NCBI GenBank assembly: GCA_002422945.1
Contig: DITW01000027.1
Span: 18,826 to 82,825 of the forward strand
DNA: 64,000 nucleotides
Direction: 5' to 3'
Source of the DNA: Sphingomonadales bacterium UBA6174
GTDB taxonomy: Bacteria > Pseudomonadota > Alphaproteobacteria > Sphingomonadales > Sphingomonadaceae
This document shows positions 34,898 to 43,603 of this stretch, one piece after another (positions within the stretch are counted from its first letter, which is position 1; every line of letters begins with the position of its first letter). Under the pieces are notes generated by a model that saw nothing but the letters and a program-made list of their open reading frames with translations, searched no databases and was not told the DNA's origin. Position numbers and translations under genes: made by a program.

Positions 34898-34909
34898 CAG
34901 GTTGACCTG
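34898..34909. promoter_or_regulatory. Palindrome CAGGT-TG-ACCTG, candidate TetR operator
   Basis: A 12-base dyad in the divergent TetR/Rieske promoter, about 49 bases before the oxygenase start. It contains TTGACC (34902-34907), which could be a -35 box, so a bound repressor would block polymerase. Related words TTGACCTG and ACCTGTTA appear upstream of the oxygenases at 25760 and 31796. Confidence 0.45.
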
Positions 34910-34957
34910 TTAATTGAAAAATCAATGCAAGTCAGCTGTCGTCAGGTGGAGAGATTG

Positions 34958-36364
34958 ATGTCTGTAGTGCGCCCGCACGGTTTGCCGAATGCGAACGATA
35001 CCGCTTATGGCGAAGCGCGCTGCCCTGCGCCCTCGGTGCAAGAGATCATCACGCACGATAAATATCCGGCACCTGCGGTGCTGACCCAAACCAATTATCA
35101 ATATCTCGGCAGCGAAGAGATCGGCTTTGAGCGTTATTACGATCAGTCGATTTTCGAGGCCGAGATCGACAAGATCTGGGGCAAGACCTGGCAATGGGTC
35201 TGCCGCGAAGATCACATCCCGGAACCGGGCGATCATTATGTATATGAGGTCGCGCATCTTTCGTTCATCGTCGTCCGGCAGGAAGACGGGAGCGTCAAAG
35301 GCTTCGTCAACAGCTGCCTCCACCGCGCCACCAAGTTTCGCAAGGGCGAAGGCTGTGGCAGCGCGGCCGCATTGCGCTGCCCTTATCATGGCTGGACATG
35401 GTCCAATGACGGCGCGTTAAAGGCGGTTCCGAATGCGTGGGATTTCCCGCATGTGGACCCTGCGAAATTCAACCTGCCGGAAGTGCGGATCGGCCATTGG
35501 GGTGGTTTCGTGTTTCTCAATCCGAGCGCGGAAGGCCCGGATTTGCTGGAATATCTCGCGCCCTTGCCGGAACACTTCGCCACTTGGGACATGGACAAGC
35601 GCTATGTCGATTTGCACATGGAGAAAGAACTGCCATGTAATTGGAAGACGGCGCAGGAAGCGTTTCTTGAATCCTATCATGTGCTTGAAACCCATCCCCA
35701 GCTGATGACCGGCGTGGGCGATGCCAATGTGCAATATGATCTCTATGGCGATCATGTGTCGCGTTTCTATGCTGCAGGTGGCGTCAACAGCCCGCATCTG
35801 GCCAAGCCATTGTCCGAACAGGAACTGGTCGATCAGATGCTGATCGGCGACCGTTCTGTGCTGGATGACAGCCTGACAGTCGGCGAGGGTGAAACCGCGC
35901 GCATCGTGATGGCGCGTTTCCTGCGCAAGGTGATGGGCGATAAGTTCAAGGTCGATCTGTCGCGTTTCTCGGATTCCGAGATGATCGACACGATTGAATA
36001 TCATGTATTTCCGAATATGGTGTTGTTCCCGGGCGTGTCATTGCCGATGGTCTATCGTTTCCGTCCGATCGGTATGGACCCGAACCGCACGTTGTTTGAA
36101 ATTCTGTTCCTGCGTCCGAAGCCGGATGTGGGTGTAGCACCGGAACCGGCAGAACCGGTCCGGGTGCGGGAAGAAGAGAGCTATGCCTCGGTGCCGGGCA
36201 TGGATGCCGCCATGGGGGCGGTATACGATCAAGACACCGACAATCTGCGCGCCCAGCAGCAGGGTTTTCGCGCTAGCCGCAAGGGGCGGCAAACGCTGGG
36301 CAACTACCAGGAAGTGCGTATTCGGCATCTCAATCAGGTTGTCGATAAATACCTCAAGAGCTGA
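34958..36364 (+). CDS. Rieske non-heme iron oxygenase, alpha-type (group C)
   Basis: A 468-residue Rieske oxygenase. Cluster ligands are Cys120, His122, Cys141 and His144 (NSCLHRATKF, RCPYHGW). The iron site is QEAFLESYHVLETHPQ, with His241 and His246, and VYDQDTDNL later supplies the likely Asp. ATG at 34958 has GGTGGAGAG ahead; the open frame reaches 34715 but that part covers the TetR promoter and coding start. It groups with the proteins at 24360 and 48095. The TonB receptor gene follows 22 bases downstream, so uptake and first oxidation appear co-expressed. Confidence 0.93.
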   Translation: MSVVRPHGLPNANDTAYGEARCPAPSVQEIITHDKYPAPAVLTQTNYQYLGSEEIGFERYYDQSIFEAEIDKIWGKTWQWVCREDHIPEPGDHYVYEVAHLSFIVVRQEDGSVKGFVNSCLHRATKFRKGEGCGSAAALRCPYHGWTWSNDGALKAVPNAWDFPHVDPAKFNLPEVRIGHWGGFVFLNPSAEGPDLLEYLAPLPEHFATWDMDKRYVDLHMEKELPCNWKTAQEAFLESYHVLETHPQLMTGVGDANVQYDLYGDHVSRFYAAGGVNSPHLAKPLSEQELVDQMLIGDRSVLDDSLTVGEGETARIVMARFLRKVMGDKFKVDLSRFSDSEMIDTIEYHVFPNMVLFPGVSLPMVYRFRPIGMDPNRTLFEILFLRPKPDVGVAPEPAEPVRVREEESYASVPGMDAAMGAVYDQDTDNLRAQQQGFRASRKGRQTLGNYQEVRIRHLNQVVDKYLKS

Positions 36365-36386
36365 GGTAATCTTTGGGAGGAAGAAA

Positions 36387-38840
36387 ATGAAAACAATGAA
36401 TTGGAAATTATTGGCCGGATTGTCGGTCATCGGCTTGAGCGCAAGCTCTTTTGCCGCAATGGCGCAAGAAGCCGAAGCGACCGGCGGTATCGAAGATATC
36501 GTCGTGACCGCACAGAAAAAGTCAGAAAATCTGCAGTCCGTGCCGATTTCGGTCTCCGCCATCGGTGGCGACAAGATCGCCAATATGAACCTGACCTCGT
36601 TGCAGGGCTTGCAGGGCAGCGTGCCGAACGTGCAGATCGATAACTTTGCCAACACGCCGCAAACGGCAGTGTTCAGCATCCGCGGTATCGGCGTGATCGA
36701 GCCGGATCCTTATGCCGGTAACACCGTGGGCATCGTCGTTGATGGCGTGCCGCAGTTCTTCTCGATGGGCGCGCTCCTCGACACCTATGACGTCGATCGG
36801 GTGGAAATCCTGCGCGGTCCGCAGGGCACGCTGTTCGGTGCGAACACGACCGGCGGCGTGGTGAACGTTGTCACCAAGCGTCCTTCCGGTGAATTTGGCG
36901 GCTATGTCAAAGGCACCTATGGCAATTGGAACCGCTTCGACTTGAGCGCGGCCTTTGATGCGCCGATCGTGCAGGACAAGCTGGCATTGCGCGTTTCTGG
37001 CATCCATAGCCAGCGCGATGGCTGGACGACCAACGTCTACAACGGCAAATCGATGGGCGACAAGAACCTCGACGCGGTGCGCGCTATTTTGGCGTATACC
37101 CCGGACAGCGATTTGAAGGTCACCTTGCAGGGCGAATATGTGGCGACCCGCAATGGCGCGCCAATCGTCGTCAATGGCGGTCTGCCGGGTGAAGGCAATT
37201 ATGTCCCGGCTGGTACATATTGGAATGGCATGACGCAGGTTGCTGCCGGCACCTCGGGCGCTTCGCTGCTCCCGATGTATGTCAGCCCTTGCGCTGGCGG
37301 TGGCGTCTGCAAAGCGCCGAAGAAGTATTTCTCCGGCAACAATGAAGTGCCCGATCAGTCGGACATGAACACCTATATGGCGATTGGCACGATCGAGTAT
37401 AGCAATACCCCGATCGGCGACATCACCTCGATCACCGGCTACAAGCAGTTCGACCTGTTCGAATATACCGATCAGGACGGCACTGCGAAGAGCAATAACT
37501 CCACCCGTCGTCGTACCGAAGCGTGGCAGTTCAGCCAGGAAATCCGCACCAGCGCAGACATCAACGATCAGTTGAACCTGACGGTGGGTGGCTTCTACCT
37601 GAAGAACCACTATAACCACTATCAGATGTATCATCTGGACTTCGCGTTCCCAGGTCTCACTCAGTATAACGAGCAAGCACAGAGCAACTACTCGATCTCC
37701 GGCTTTGCGCAGACCTATTATCAGGTTACTGATCGCCTGAAGCTGCAGGCGGGTATCCGTTATTCGCATGAACAGACCAAGGCGCGTTCGTTCCTCGACT
37801 ATTCCTATGGCTTCGTCCCGCTGACGAGCGATGGTTTCCGGGGTGCGAATAACGACCGCGATGTGACGATCATTCTTGATCCGACGACCTTCGGTTTTGT
37901 TGGTTTGGGTAATTACGACACGTCACTGTACCAGTATAATGTGACCCAGCCGCTGACAGGTGGCCAAACCAACTATGGTGCGGTGCTGGTTGCCCCGAAT
38001 TCGGCATTCACGGTCGGTGGCAAGAAGAGCTGGAACAACGTCGGTTGGAAGATCGGTGCAGACTATGAACTGGGTCAGAACCAGCTTGTCTATGCCAGCT
38101 GGGCGCGTGGCTTCAAGTCGGGCGGTTACACCGGTCGCGTCGGCGTGCCGGCGGATGGTGATGCTCCGTATAACCCGGAAAAGGTCGACACCTTTGAAGT
38201 CGGTTTGAAGGCTGACTTCCTTGATCGTCGTCTGCGCACCAACTTCGCGGCATTCTACACGAACTACCGCGACATGCAGGTTGCCCAGATCTATTTCGAT
38301 CCGGAAACCAATGTGCAGGGCAACCGCATTCTCAATGCGGGTAAGTCGGAGATCAAGGGCTTCGAACTCGAAGTCACCGCTCTCCCGACGGAAGGCCTGA
38401 CGCTGCGCGGTTCGCTTGCCTATCTCGATGCGAAGTACAAGCAGTTCCTGTATTTCGATCCGGTGGCAAAGACGAACACCAGCCTCAAGGGTTATGACCT
38501 GCAGAACGCACCGAAATGGGCGTCGACCCTTGGCATCAACTACAGCTATGCCCTGCCGAACGATGCACGCATCGTGGCGGATGCAAGCTGGAGCTACACC
38601 GCCAAGAAATACTACACCGCGATCTTGGATACCCCGCGTTCGACGGTGCAGGCAACCTATCTGATCGATGCGTTGCTGACCTATCATGCGCCGGACAACA
38701 AATACACGGTCGGCCTGTGGGGCAAGAACCTGCTCGACAAGCGCTATATCTCGACCGTCTATGACTCGCCGGGCTATATGGGTCTGACGGGCTATGCACC
38801 GCCGCGTCAATATGGCGTATCGGTTGGCGTAAACTTCTGA
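36387..38840 (+). CDS. TonB-dependent receptor
   Basis: An 817-residue outer-membrane receptor, the longest of the four here. Signal peptide 1-26 ends AMA before QEAE; the TonB box EDIVVTAQ is at about 36-43. The plug contains VEILRGPQGTLFGANTTGG, and the barrel ends with GVNF. ATG at 36387 has GGGAGG ahead; the much longer open frame upstream lies in the oxygenase gene and is a shadow. It is in one operon with the Rieske oxygenase at 34958 and followed by a hairpin at 38851. Likely importer of the substrate handled by this block. Confidence 0.93.
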   Translation: MKTMNWKLLAGLSVIGLSASSFAAMAQEAEATGGIEDIVVTAQKKSENLQSVPISVSAIGGDKIANMNLTSLQGLQGSVPNVQIDNFANTPQTAVFSIRGIGVIEPDPYAGNTVGIVVDGVPQFFSMGALLDTYDVDRVEILRGPQGTLFGANTTGGVVNVVTKRPSGEFGGYVKGTYGNWNRFDLSAAFDAPIVQDKLALRVSGIHSQRDGWTTNVYNGKSMGDKNLDAVRAILAYTPDSDLKVTLQGEYVATRNGAPIVVNGGLPGEGNYVPAGTYWNGMTQVAAGTSGASLLPMYVSPCAGGGVCKAPKKYFSGNNEVPDQSDMNTYMAIGTIEYSNTPIGDITSITGYKQFDLFEYTDQDGTAKSNNSTRRRTEAWQFSQEIRTSADINDQLNLTVGGFYLKNHYNHYQMYHLDFAFPGLTQYNEQAQSNYSISGFAQTYYQVTDRLKLQAGIRYSHEQTKARSFLDYSYGFVPLTSDGFRGANNDRDVTIILDPTTFGFVGLGNYDTSLYQYNVTQPLTGGQTNYGAVLVAPNSAFTVGGKKSWNNVGWKIGADYELGQNQLVYASWARGFKSGGYTGRVGVPADGDAPYNPEKVDTFEVGLKADFLDRRLRTNFAAFYTNYRDMQVAQIYFDPETNVQGNRILNAGKSEIKGFELEVTALPTEGLTLRGSLAYLDAKYKQFLYFDPVAKTNTSLKGYDLQNAPKWASTLGINYSYALPNDARIVADASWSYTAKKYYTAILDTPRSTVQATYLIDALLTYHAPDNKYTVGLWGKNLLDKRYISTVYDSPGYMGLTGYAPPRQYGVSVGVNF

Positions 38841-38850
38841 TCTAAAACAA

Positions 38851-38884
38851 TCTCTCCCGATGCTGGTAACGGCATCGGGAGAGA
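38851..38884 (+). terminator. Long hairpin after TonB receptor
   Basis: TCTCTCCCGATGC (38851-38863) pairs perfectly with GCATCGGGAGAGA (38872-38884) around an eight-base loop. There is no clear U tract (CGTTTCC follows), so it may act as a partial terminator or mRNA-processing site between receptor and downstream genes. Confidence 0.6.
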
Positions 38885-38912
38885 CGTTTCCATTCCAGAA
38901 CGGCGGACCGAG

Positions 38913-39977
38913 ATGACATTGACTGCCCATGACCTTGTTGCCCGCCACGGGATTTTGAACGCGCTCGCGAACCATAGCCGGGGTGTCGATCGGGCGGATT
39001 TCAACCTGTTGTCTTCTGCTTATCATGCGGATGCGACGGTTGATTATGGCTTCTTTGCCGGACCTGCCGCGACATTGGTGGATATTCTGGCGGGCGCGCA
39101 AAAAGGTACGCCGCCGACATTGCACCGGACGTGCAATATGTGGATCAAGGTCGATGGCGACCGTGCGATTTCGGAATCCTATGTGATTGCCTATGTCGAA
39201 GAGGCTGAACTCCAGCGCTTCGTCTTCGGGCGCTATCTCGACCGGCATGAATGCCGGAACGGTGAATGGCGGTTGAGCCATCGCCAATATCTGTTGGACG
39301 GCAATACCAACCGCCCCAACACCGCGACCCGGGCGGATCCGCCTGTGGGCCATGAAAATTACGTGCCGATCGGGGCCAAGGGCGCTGCCGATGCGGGCAG
39401 GGCGCTGATGGCCTTTCATCAGGCCTCATTTCGTCAAAATTCCTCTTCCCAGCTTGGAGCCGAGCCGATGACCGTTGATGCAACCGCCCTTGATGTGGCG
39501 CTGTCGCGTGCCGCGATCCTGGATCTGACCTATGCCTATTGCCGTGGTGTCGACCGTGGCGACAAGGCGTTGCTGTCATCGATTTTCCATGAAGATTCGA
39601 CGGTGATTTCTGGCGTGATCAACGGCACCGGCGCGGAATTCGCCGATGGCATTGTCGATTTCTGCGTCGCCAATTTCGAATATTGCTTCCATTCGGTCGC
39701 CAACCAATGGGTCGACATCACCGGCGACACCGCGATTGGCGAACATTATGTCGTCGCCCATCTGACGGCGGGCGGCAATGATGTGATGACCGGCGGGCGC
39801 TATGTCGATAGCTATGAACGCCGCGACGGCGTCTGGAAGATCAAGAGCCGGACCTTCGTCAACGACTGGACGACGACCCATGCCAGCACAATGCAACGTG
39901 GTGAGTTTTATGAACCGCTGAAATGGGGCTGCTTTGGCAAGAATGATCCGGTCTATTCTGTGTGGGCGGGCGCGTGA
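38913..39977 (+). CDS. Tandem SnoaL-like (NTF2-fold) fusion protein
   Basis: A 354-residue protein made of two SnoaL-like domains. Domain 1 (about 8-130) and domain 2 (about 195-325) repeat the same pattern: SRGVDRADFNLLSSAYHAD against CRGVDRGDKALLSSIFHED, and GRYLDRHECRNGEWRL against GRYVDSYERRDGVWKI. Single-domain relatives are normally 130-180 residues. Inside the linker, an ATG at 39468 (residue 186) follows GGAG by nine bases, so the second domain may also be made separately. It looks like two adjacent genes joined in frame. Possible functions are dehydratase, isomerase or oxygenase partner. GTGA overlaps it to the next gene. Confidence 0.87.
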   Translation: MTLTAHDLVARHGILNALANHSRGVDRADFNLLSSAYHADATVDYGFFAGPAATLVDILAGAQKGTPPTLHRTCNMWIKVDGDRAISESYVIAYVEEAELQRFVFGRYLDRHECRNGEWRLSHRQYLLDGNTNRPNTATRADPPVGHENYVPIGAKGAADAGRALMAFHQASFRQNSSSQLGAEPMTVDATALDVALSRAAILDLTYAYCRGVDRGDKALLSSIFHEDSTVISGVINGTGAEFADGIVDFCVANFEYCFHSVANQWVDITGDTAIGEHYVVAHLTAGGNDVMTGGRYVDSYERRDGVWKIKSRTFVNDWTTTHASTMQRGEFYEPLKWGCFGKNDPVYSVWAGA

Positions 39978-40384
39978 CCAGCGAACGCGAAGGCGGCTGC
40001 CTGTGTGGCGCGGTGCGTTACCGCGCAAGCTGGCCGCCGTTGCTGACCGCTGTCTGCCATTGCAAGAATTGCCAGAAACAATCCGGCTCTGCATTGTCGA
40101 TGGTGGCGGTGTTGCCGCGCGATGGCTTGAAGGTCACGGGCGAACTCACCATCTATCAGGACAAGGGCAGTAGCGGCCAGGCGGTCTGGCGCAAATTCTG
40201 CGGCAAATGCGGATCGCCGGTCGTGACGGACACGCCTGCGGCTGAAGCGAATGATATCATTTTTATCAAGGCGGGGACGCTGGACGAGGCACAAGACCTT
40301 GCACCGACCCTCCATTATTGGGCCGATAGCGCCCAGCATTGGTTTGTTTTTCCTGAAGGCGTTGAGTGCCTGCACACTCAATAA
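39974..40384 (+). CDS. GFA/CENP-V-like zinc protein
   Basis: A 136-residue protein of the glutathione-dependent formaldehyde-activating (GFA) family. Zinc ligands are visible as CLCG near the start, CHCKNC further on, and FCGKCG in the C-terminal part, the normal three-cluster arrangement. GTG at 39974 overlaps the preceding stop. If Rieske enzymes in this block demethylate methoxy or N-methyl groups, a formaldehyde-handling protein would fit; that link is inference, since GFA family members often have other or unknown roles. Confidence 0.85.
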   Translation: MTSEREGGCLCGAVRYRASWPPLLTAVCHCKNCQKQSGSALSMVAVLPRDGLKVTGELTIYQDKGSSGQAVWRKFCGKCGSPVVTDTPAAEANDIIFIKAGTLDEAQDLAPTLHYWADSAQHWFVFPEGVECLHTQ

Positions 40385-40411
40385 GACCTGAAAACTTAAT
40401 AGGAGCATGTG

Positions 40412-41158
40412 ATGGGACGCGTTGAAGGCAAAGTGGCATTGATCACCGGTGGGGCATCTGGTCTGGGCGCGGAAACCGCGCGCACCCTTGCGCGTGAGGG
40501 CGCGAAAATTGTTATTACCGATGTGCAGGAAGAATTGGGCCAAAAGGTTGCCGCCGAGGTTCCGGGCGCGTTGTTCTTCAAACATGATGTGCGTAGCGAA
40601 GAGCAATGGCAGGATGTGGTCGCCAAGACCGTTGCCGCGTTCGGCAAGCTCGATGTGCTGGTCAACAATGCCGGTGTCGTGCGCTTCGGCTCGGTCGAAG
40701 ATCTGAGCTATGCTGATTATAAATTTCAGGTCGAAATCATGCTCGATGGCACGTTTTTGGGATGCAAATATGCATTGCCAAAGATGACCAAGGGCGGCGG
40801 CGGCTCAATTATCAACCTCGCGTCGATTGGCGGTATCAAGGGCATCAGCTCGATCCCGGCCTATGCCGGTGCCAAGGGCGGCATCATTTCCATGACCCGC
40901 AGTATCGCCGTGCATTGTCAGGAACAGGGCTATGCGATCCGCTGTAATGCGATTGCGCCGGGCGGGATCGAAACGCCGATGACCGCGCAGGCCGTGGCGC
41001 AATTGCCAGAAGGTGATCCGGGTCTTGAACAGAACCGCAACCTTGGCATGGGGCAGCCGAGCGACATCGCCAATGCGGCTTTGTATCTCGCCTCTGAGGA
41101 AAGCCGTTTCATGACGGGTGCCGTGATGGTCATCGACAATGCGGAGACGATCCGTTGA
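40412..41158 (+). CDS. SDR family oxidoreductase
   Basis: A 248-residue classical SDR with TGGASGLG near residues 12-19, NNAGVV, NLASIGG and YAGAK. Asp after the second strand (ITDVQEE) suggests NAD. ATG at 40412 follows AGGAG by six bases. Its stop overlaps the TTG start of the SnoaL-like gene at 41155 by four bases. It resembles cyclopentanol or hydroxysteroid dehydrogenase-like SDRs, but the substrate cannot be told. Confidence 0.9.
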   Translation: MGRVEGKVALITGGASGLGAETARTLAREGAKIVITDVQEELGQKVAAEVPGALFFKHDVRSEEQWQDVVAKTVAAFGKLDVLVNNAGVVRFGSVEDLSYADYKFQVEIMLDGTFLGCKYALPKMTKGGGGSIINLASIGGIKGISSIPAYAGAKGGIISMTRSIAVHCQEQGYAIRCNAIAPGGIETPMTAQAVAQLPEGDPGLEQNRNLGMGQPSDIANAALYLASEESRFMTGAVMVIDNAETIR

Positions 41159-41682
41159 GCAAACCCTTCGATCTGGAAGCCGAGGTCCGCGACCTCGCGG
41201 CGAGGCGCGATATTCATGATGCATTGTGCCGCTATATGCGGGCGCAGGATCGGCTCGATCCGGTGCTGCATCGTTCGGCCTTTCATGACGGTGCCTATGT
41301 CGATTGCGGCCTGATGCAGGGGACGGCGGATGAGTTTGTCGCTTTCGCACAAAATCTGCTGGCCGATATGGAAGCCAGCCAGCACATTATCGGTCAGGTT
41401 CAACTGGATGTGCGCGGTGATGAAGCCAGCGGCGAGGTCTATTTTTACGCATGGCATCGCACCCGTGAAGGGGATGATTCCAAGGACCTGATCGTCGCTG
41501 GTCGCTATGTGGATGAATATGCCTGTCGCAATGGAGAGTGGCGGATTGTGAAGCGTCGGGAGATTATAGACTGGACGCGTTTCGACGCTGCCGACACTGC
41601 ATTTTTGGATGAATATCCACATCTTCCGCGCGGGGGCCGTCGCGGGGAAGATTTCAGCGAACAACGAAATTGGCCCGCATAA
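41155..41682 (+). CDS. SnoaL-like (NTF2-fold) protein
   Basis: A 175-residue NTF2-fold protein with the SnoaL-like opening LAARRDIHDALCRYMRAQD and GRYVDEYACRNGEWRIVKRR. Length is nearer to oxygenase beta subunits (160-180 residues) than to most SnoaL proteins. TTG at 41155 overlaps the SDR stop (TTGA). It is placed 10 bases before the Rieske oxygenase at 41693, the same pairing as at 12029/12476 and 43604/44127. A structural partner role is possible, but classical beta-subunit motifs were not identified. Confidence 0.82.
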   Translation: MSKPFDLEAEVRDLAARRDIHDALCRYMRAQDRLDPVLHRSAFHDGAYVDCGLMQGTADEFVAFAQNLLADMEASQHIIGQVQLDVRGDEASGEVYFYAWHRTREGDDSKDLIVAGRYVDEYACRNGEWRIVKRREIIDWTRFDAADTAFLDEYPHLPRGGRRGEDFSEQRNWPA

Positions 41683-41692
41683 GGAGTTGATC

Positions 41693-43015
41693 ATGAACGT
41701 CCAGTCCAATGTGTCTCGTTATTCCGAGGGTTTTGACCTGCCGGTGCGGGGCGATACGATCACAGCTGATCGCTATATTTCGCGCGAATATATGGAGCTT
41801 GAGAACAAGAATCTCTGGCCGCGCGTCTGGCATTTGGGCGGGATGGTTGCCGAGCTGGAAGAAGAGGGCGATTTCGTTCGCCACAATATCGGCAAGGAAT
41901 CCGTGATCATGGTCCGTCAGGCCGATGGATCGATCAAGGCGTTCTACAACACCTGCCCGCATCGCGGGAACCGTCTGATCCTTGGCGATGTGGGCGGTAG
42001 CGACCGCATCACCTGCGGTTATCACAACTGGCAGTTCTCGCCGGATGGCGTGCTGGTCAAGGCGCAGGACCCGGATGATTTCCCGGGCGGCGATCCGTGC
42101 GGCAAGGTCAAGCTAAGCGAAATTCTCTGCGACACTTGGGGTCCATTCATTTTTTATTGCATGGATCTCGATGCCAAGCCGTTGCTGGAATGGCTGGCGC
42201 CATTGCCGGAACGGTTGAAGGGCTATGGCCTTGGCAATTGGGTGCGGGTGATGAACCTCTCTGCCGATGCGAACTTCAACTGGAAGATCATCCGCGACAA
42301 TTTCAACGAGAGCTACCATCTGCCGACGATCCATCCGGAACTGGCGACGTTCATCAATGATGGCCTGCCGGATACATTGTTTGAAATGTATGAAAGCGGG
42401 CATAATTCGATGTGGATGAAGGGCCATCAGGCCACGACCCGCAACGAAGCGTTTCAGACCGGCGAAGTGCCATCGCCGCTGGATGACATTGCGCGGGCCT
42501 GGGGTGTCGATCCGGCACCGTTCAAGGGCCATACCGGCGATATTCGTCAGGCGATCATCGAGGCGAAGCGTCGTCTTGGGCCGGAACGCGGTTACAAGAA
42601 TTATGTGGATATGAGCGATCAGCAACTGGTCGATTATTTCCATTGCACCTTCTTTCCGAATTTGACGCTCACCATGTCGCCGGAACAATGCCAGATCCTG
42701 CGCACCGAACCGCACCCGACCGATCCGGAAAAGTGCGTGTTCCAGCATTGGATTCTGGTGCCGCCGGTCGAAGGCATGAAAGAAGTCGATAGCCCGATTG
42801 GCAAAGTGCCGTTGGAATGGGCGGAAAACCGTCACTCGGTCTATGGCGATGGCCAGTCGCTCGGCTTTGTCGCGGATCAGGATCTGAGCATCGGCACCAG
42901 CCAGCAACAGGGCCTGAATTCGCGCGGGTTCAAGGGTTGCATGCTGACCTATCAGGAAAAGCGCATCCAGCGGTTCCATGAACTGCTCGATGATTATGTC
43001 CACGGGATCGTCTGA
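41693..43015 (+). CDS. Rieske non-heme iron oxygenase, alpha-type (group A)
   Basis: A 440-residue Rieske oxygenase. Cluster ligands are Cys88, His90, Cys108 and His111 (NTCPHRGNRL, TCGYHNW); the Asn after the second His is unusual where Gly is normal. The iron site is DNFNESYHLPTIHPE, with His209 and His214, and VADQDLS near the end. ATG at 41693 follows AAGGAG by six bases. Related to the proteins at 12476 and 44127. It is followed one base later by a VOC gene. Confidence 0.93.
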   Translation: MNVQSNVSRYSEGFDLPVRGDTITADRYISREYMELENKNLWPRVWHLGGMVAELEEEGDFVRHNIGKESVIMVRQADGSIKAFYNTCPHRGNRLILGDVGGSDRITCGYHNWQFSPDGVLVKAQDPDDFPGGDPCGKVKLSEILCDTWGPFIFYCMDLDAKPLLEWLAPLPERLKGYGLGNWVRVMNLSADANFNWKIIRDNFNESYHLPTIHPELATFINDGLPDTLFEMYESGHNSMWMKGHQATTRNEAFQTGEVPSPLDDIARAWGVDPAPFKGHTGDIRQAIIEAKRRLGPERGYKNYVDMSDQQLVDYFHCTFFPNLTLTMSPEQCQILRTEPHPTDPEKCVFQHWILVPPVEGMKEVDSPIGKVPLEWAENRHSVYGDGQSLGFVADQDLSIGTSQQQGLNSRGFKGCMLTYQEKRIQRFHELLDDYVHGIV

Positions 43016-43016
43016 T

Positions 43017-43553
43017 ATGTTGGTCCCCGGCGAACGTCGTCGCGTCATGCAGGCGTGCTGGTCGGTCCCCAATATTCGGGAGGCCTGCCGCAAATGGACG
43101 GATACGATGGGCATCGGCCCATTTTACCTGTTCGAAAATCTGCATGTGGATAGTGTCAATTATCGCGGTACGCCGACGAGCACGACATTTTCCATTGCGA
43201 TGGCGCAAGCCGGGGGCATTCAGATCGAATTGGTGGAGCAACATTGCGACAACCCTTCGGCCTATCGCGATCTGGTGGCCAAGGGCGCGAATGGGTTCCA
43301 CCATATCGCAATCTATGTTGAAGATTATGATGCGGCGCTGAAGCATTACACCGACAAGGGCTTTGAAGCCGCAATCGACGGGTGTTTCGGCGAGATGCGC
43401 TTTGCCTATGTCGATACCAGCGCGGCGCTTGGCTGCATGGTCGAGATTATCGAACATCATCCAATTCAGGATGAGATTTTTGCGCGCGTTATAGAAGGCG
43501 CGGCGAATTGGGATGGGGTCACCGACTCGATCCGCGCAGCCATGCCTGTGTAA
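43017..43553 (+). CDS. VOC family protein
   Basis: A 178-residue vicinal-oxygen-chelate protein. Candidate metal ligands are Gln12 (QACWSVPN), a Glu in IQIELVEQ, His in FHHIAIYVED and Glu in CMVEIIEH, a glyoxalase/epimerase layout. It is a paralogue of the protein at 60764. ATG lies one base after the oxygenase stop, so they are coupled. It probably carries out an isomerisation or lyase step on the oxygenated product. Confidence 0.85.
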   Translation: MLVPGERRRVMQACWSVPNIREACRKWTDTMGIGPFYLFENLHVDSVNYRGTPTSTTFSIAMAQAGGIQIELVEQHCDNPSAYRDLVAKGANGFHHIAIYVEDYDAALKHYTDKGFEAAIDGCFGEMRFAYVDTSAALGCMVEIIEHHPIQDEIFARVIEGAANWDGVTDSIRAAMPV

Positions 43554-43603
43554 ATTGGGCCTGTTTTAATCGGCTCAGCTCATTTCGAGAGGAAATCAAT
43601 ATC

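Noticed and set aside
39468..39977. Separate second SnoaL gene instead of a fusion
   Set aside because: The reading frame is open and in phase from 38913 with no stop, so a single fusion gene is the simplest call; the internal start is reported as a finding.
43017..43553. Extradiol ring-cleavage dioxygenase
   Set aside because: Length and ligand pattern (Gln, Glu, His, Glu) fit glyoxalase/epimerase-like VOC proteins, not His-His-Glu dioxygenases.
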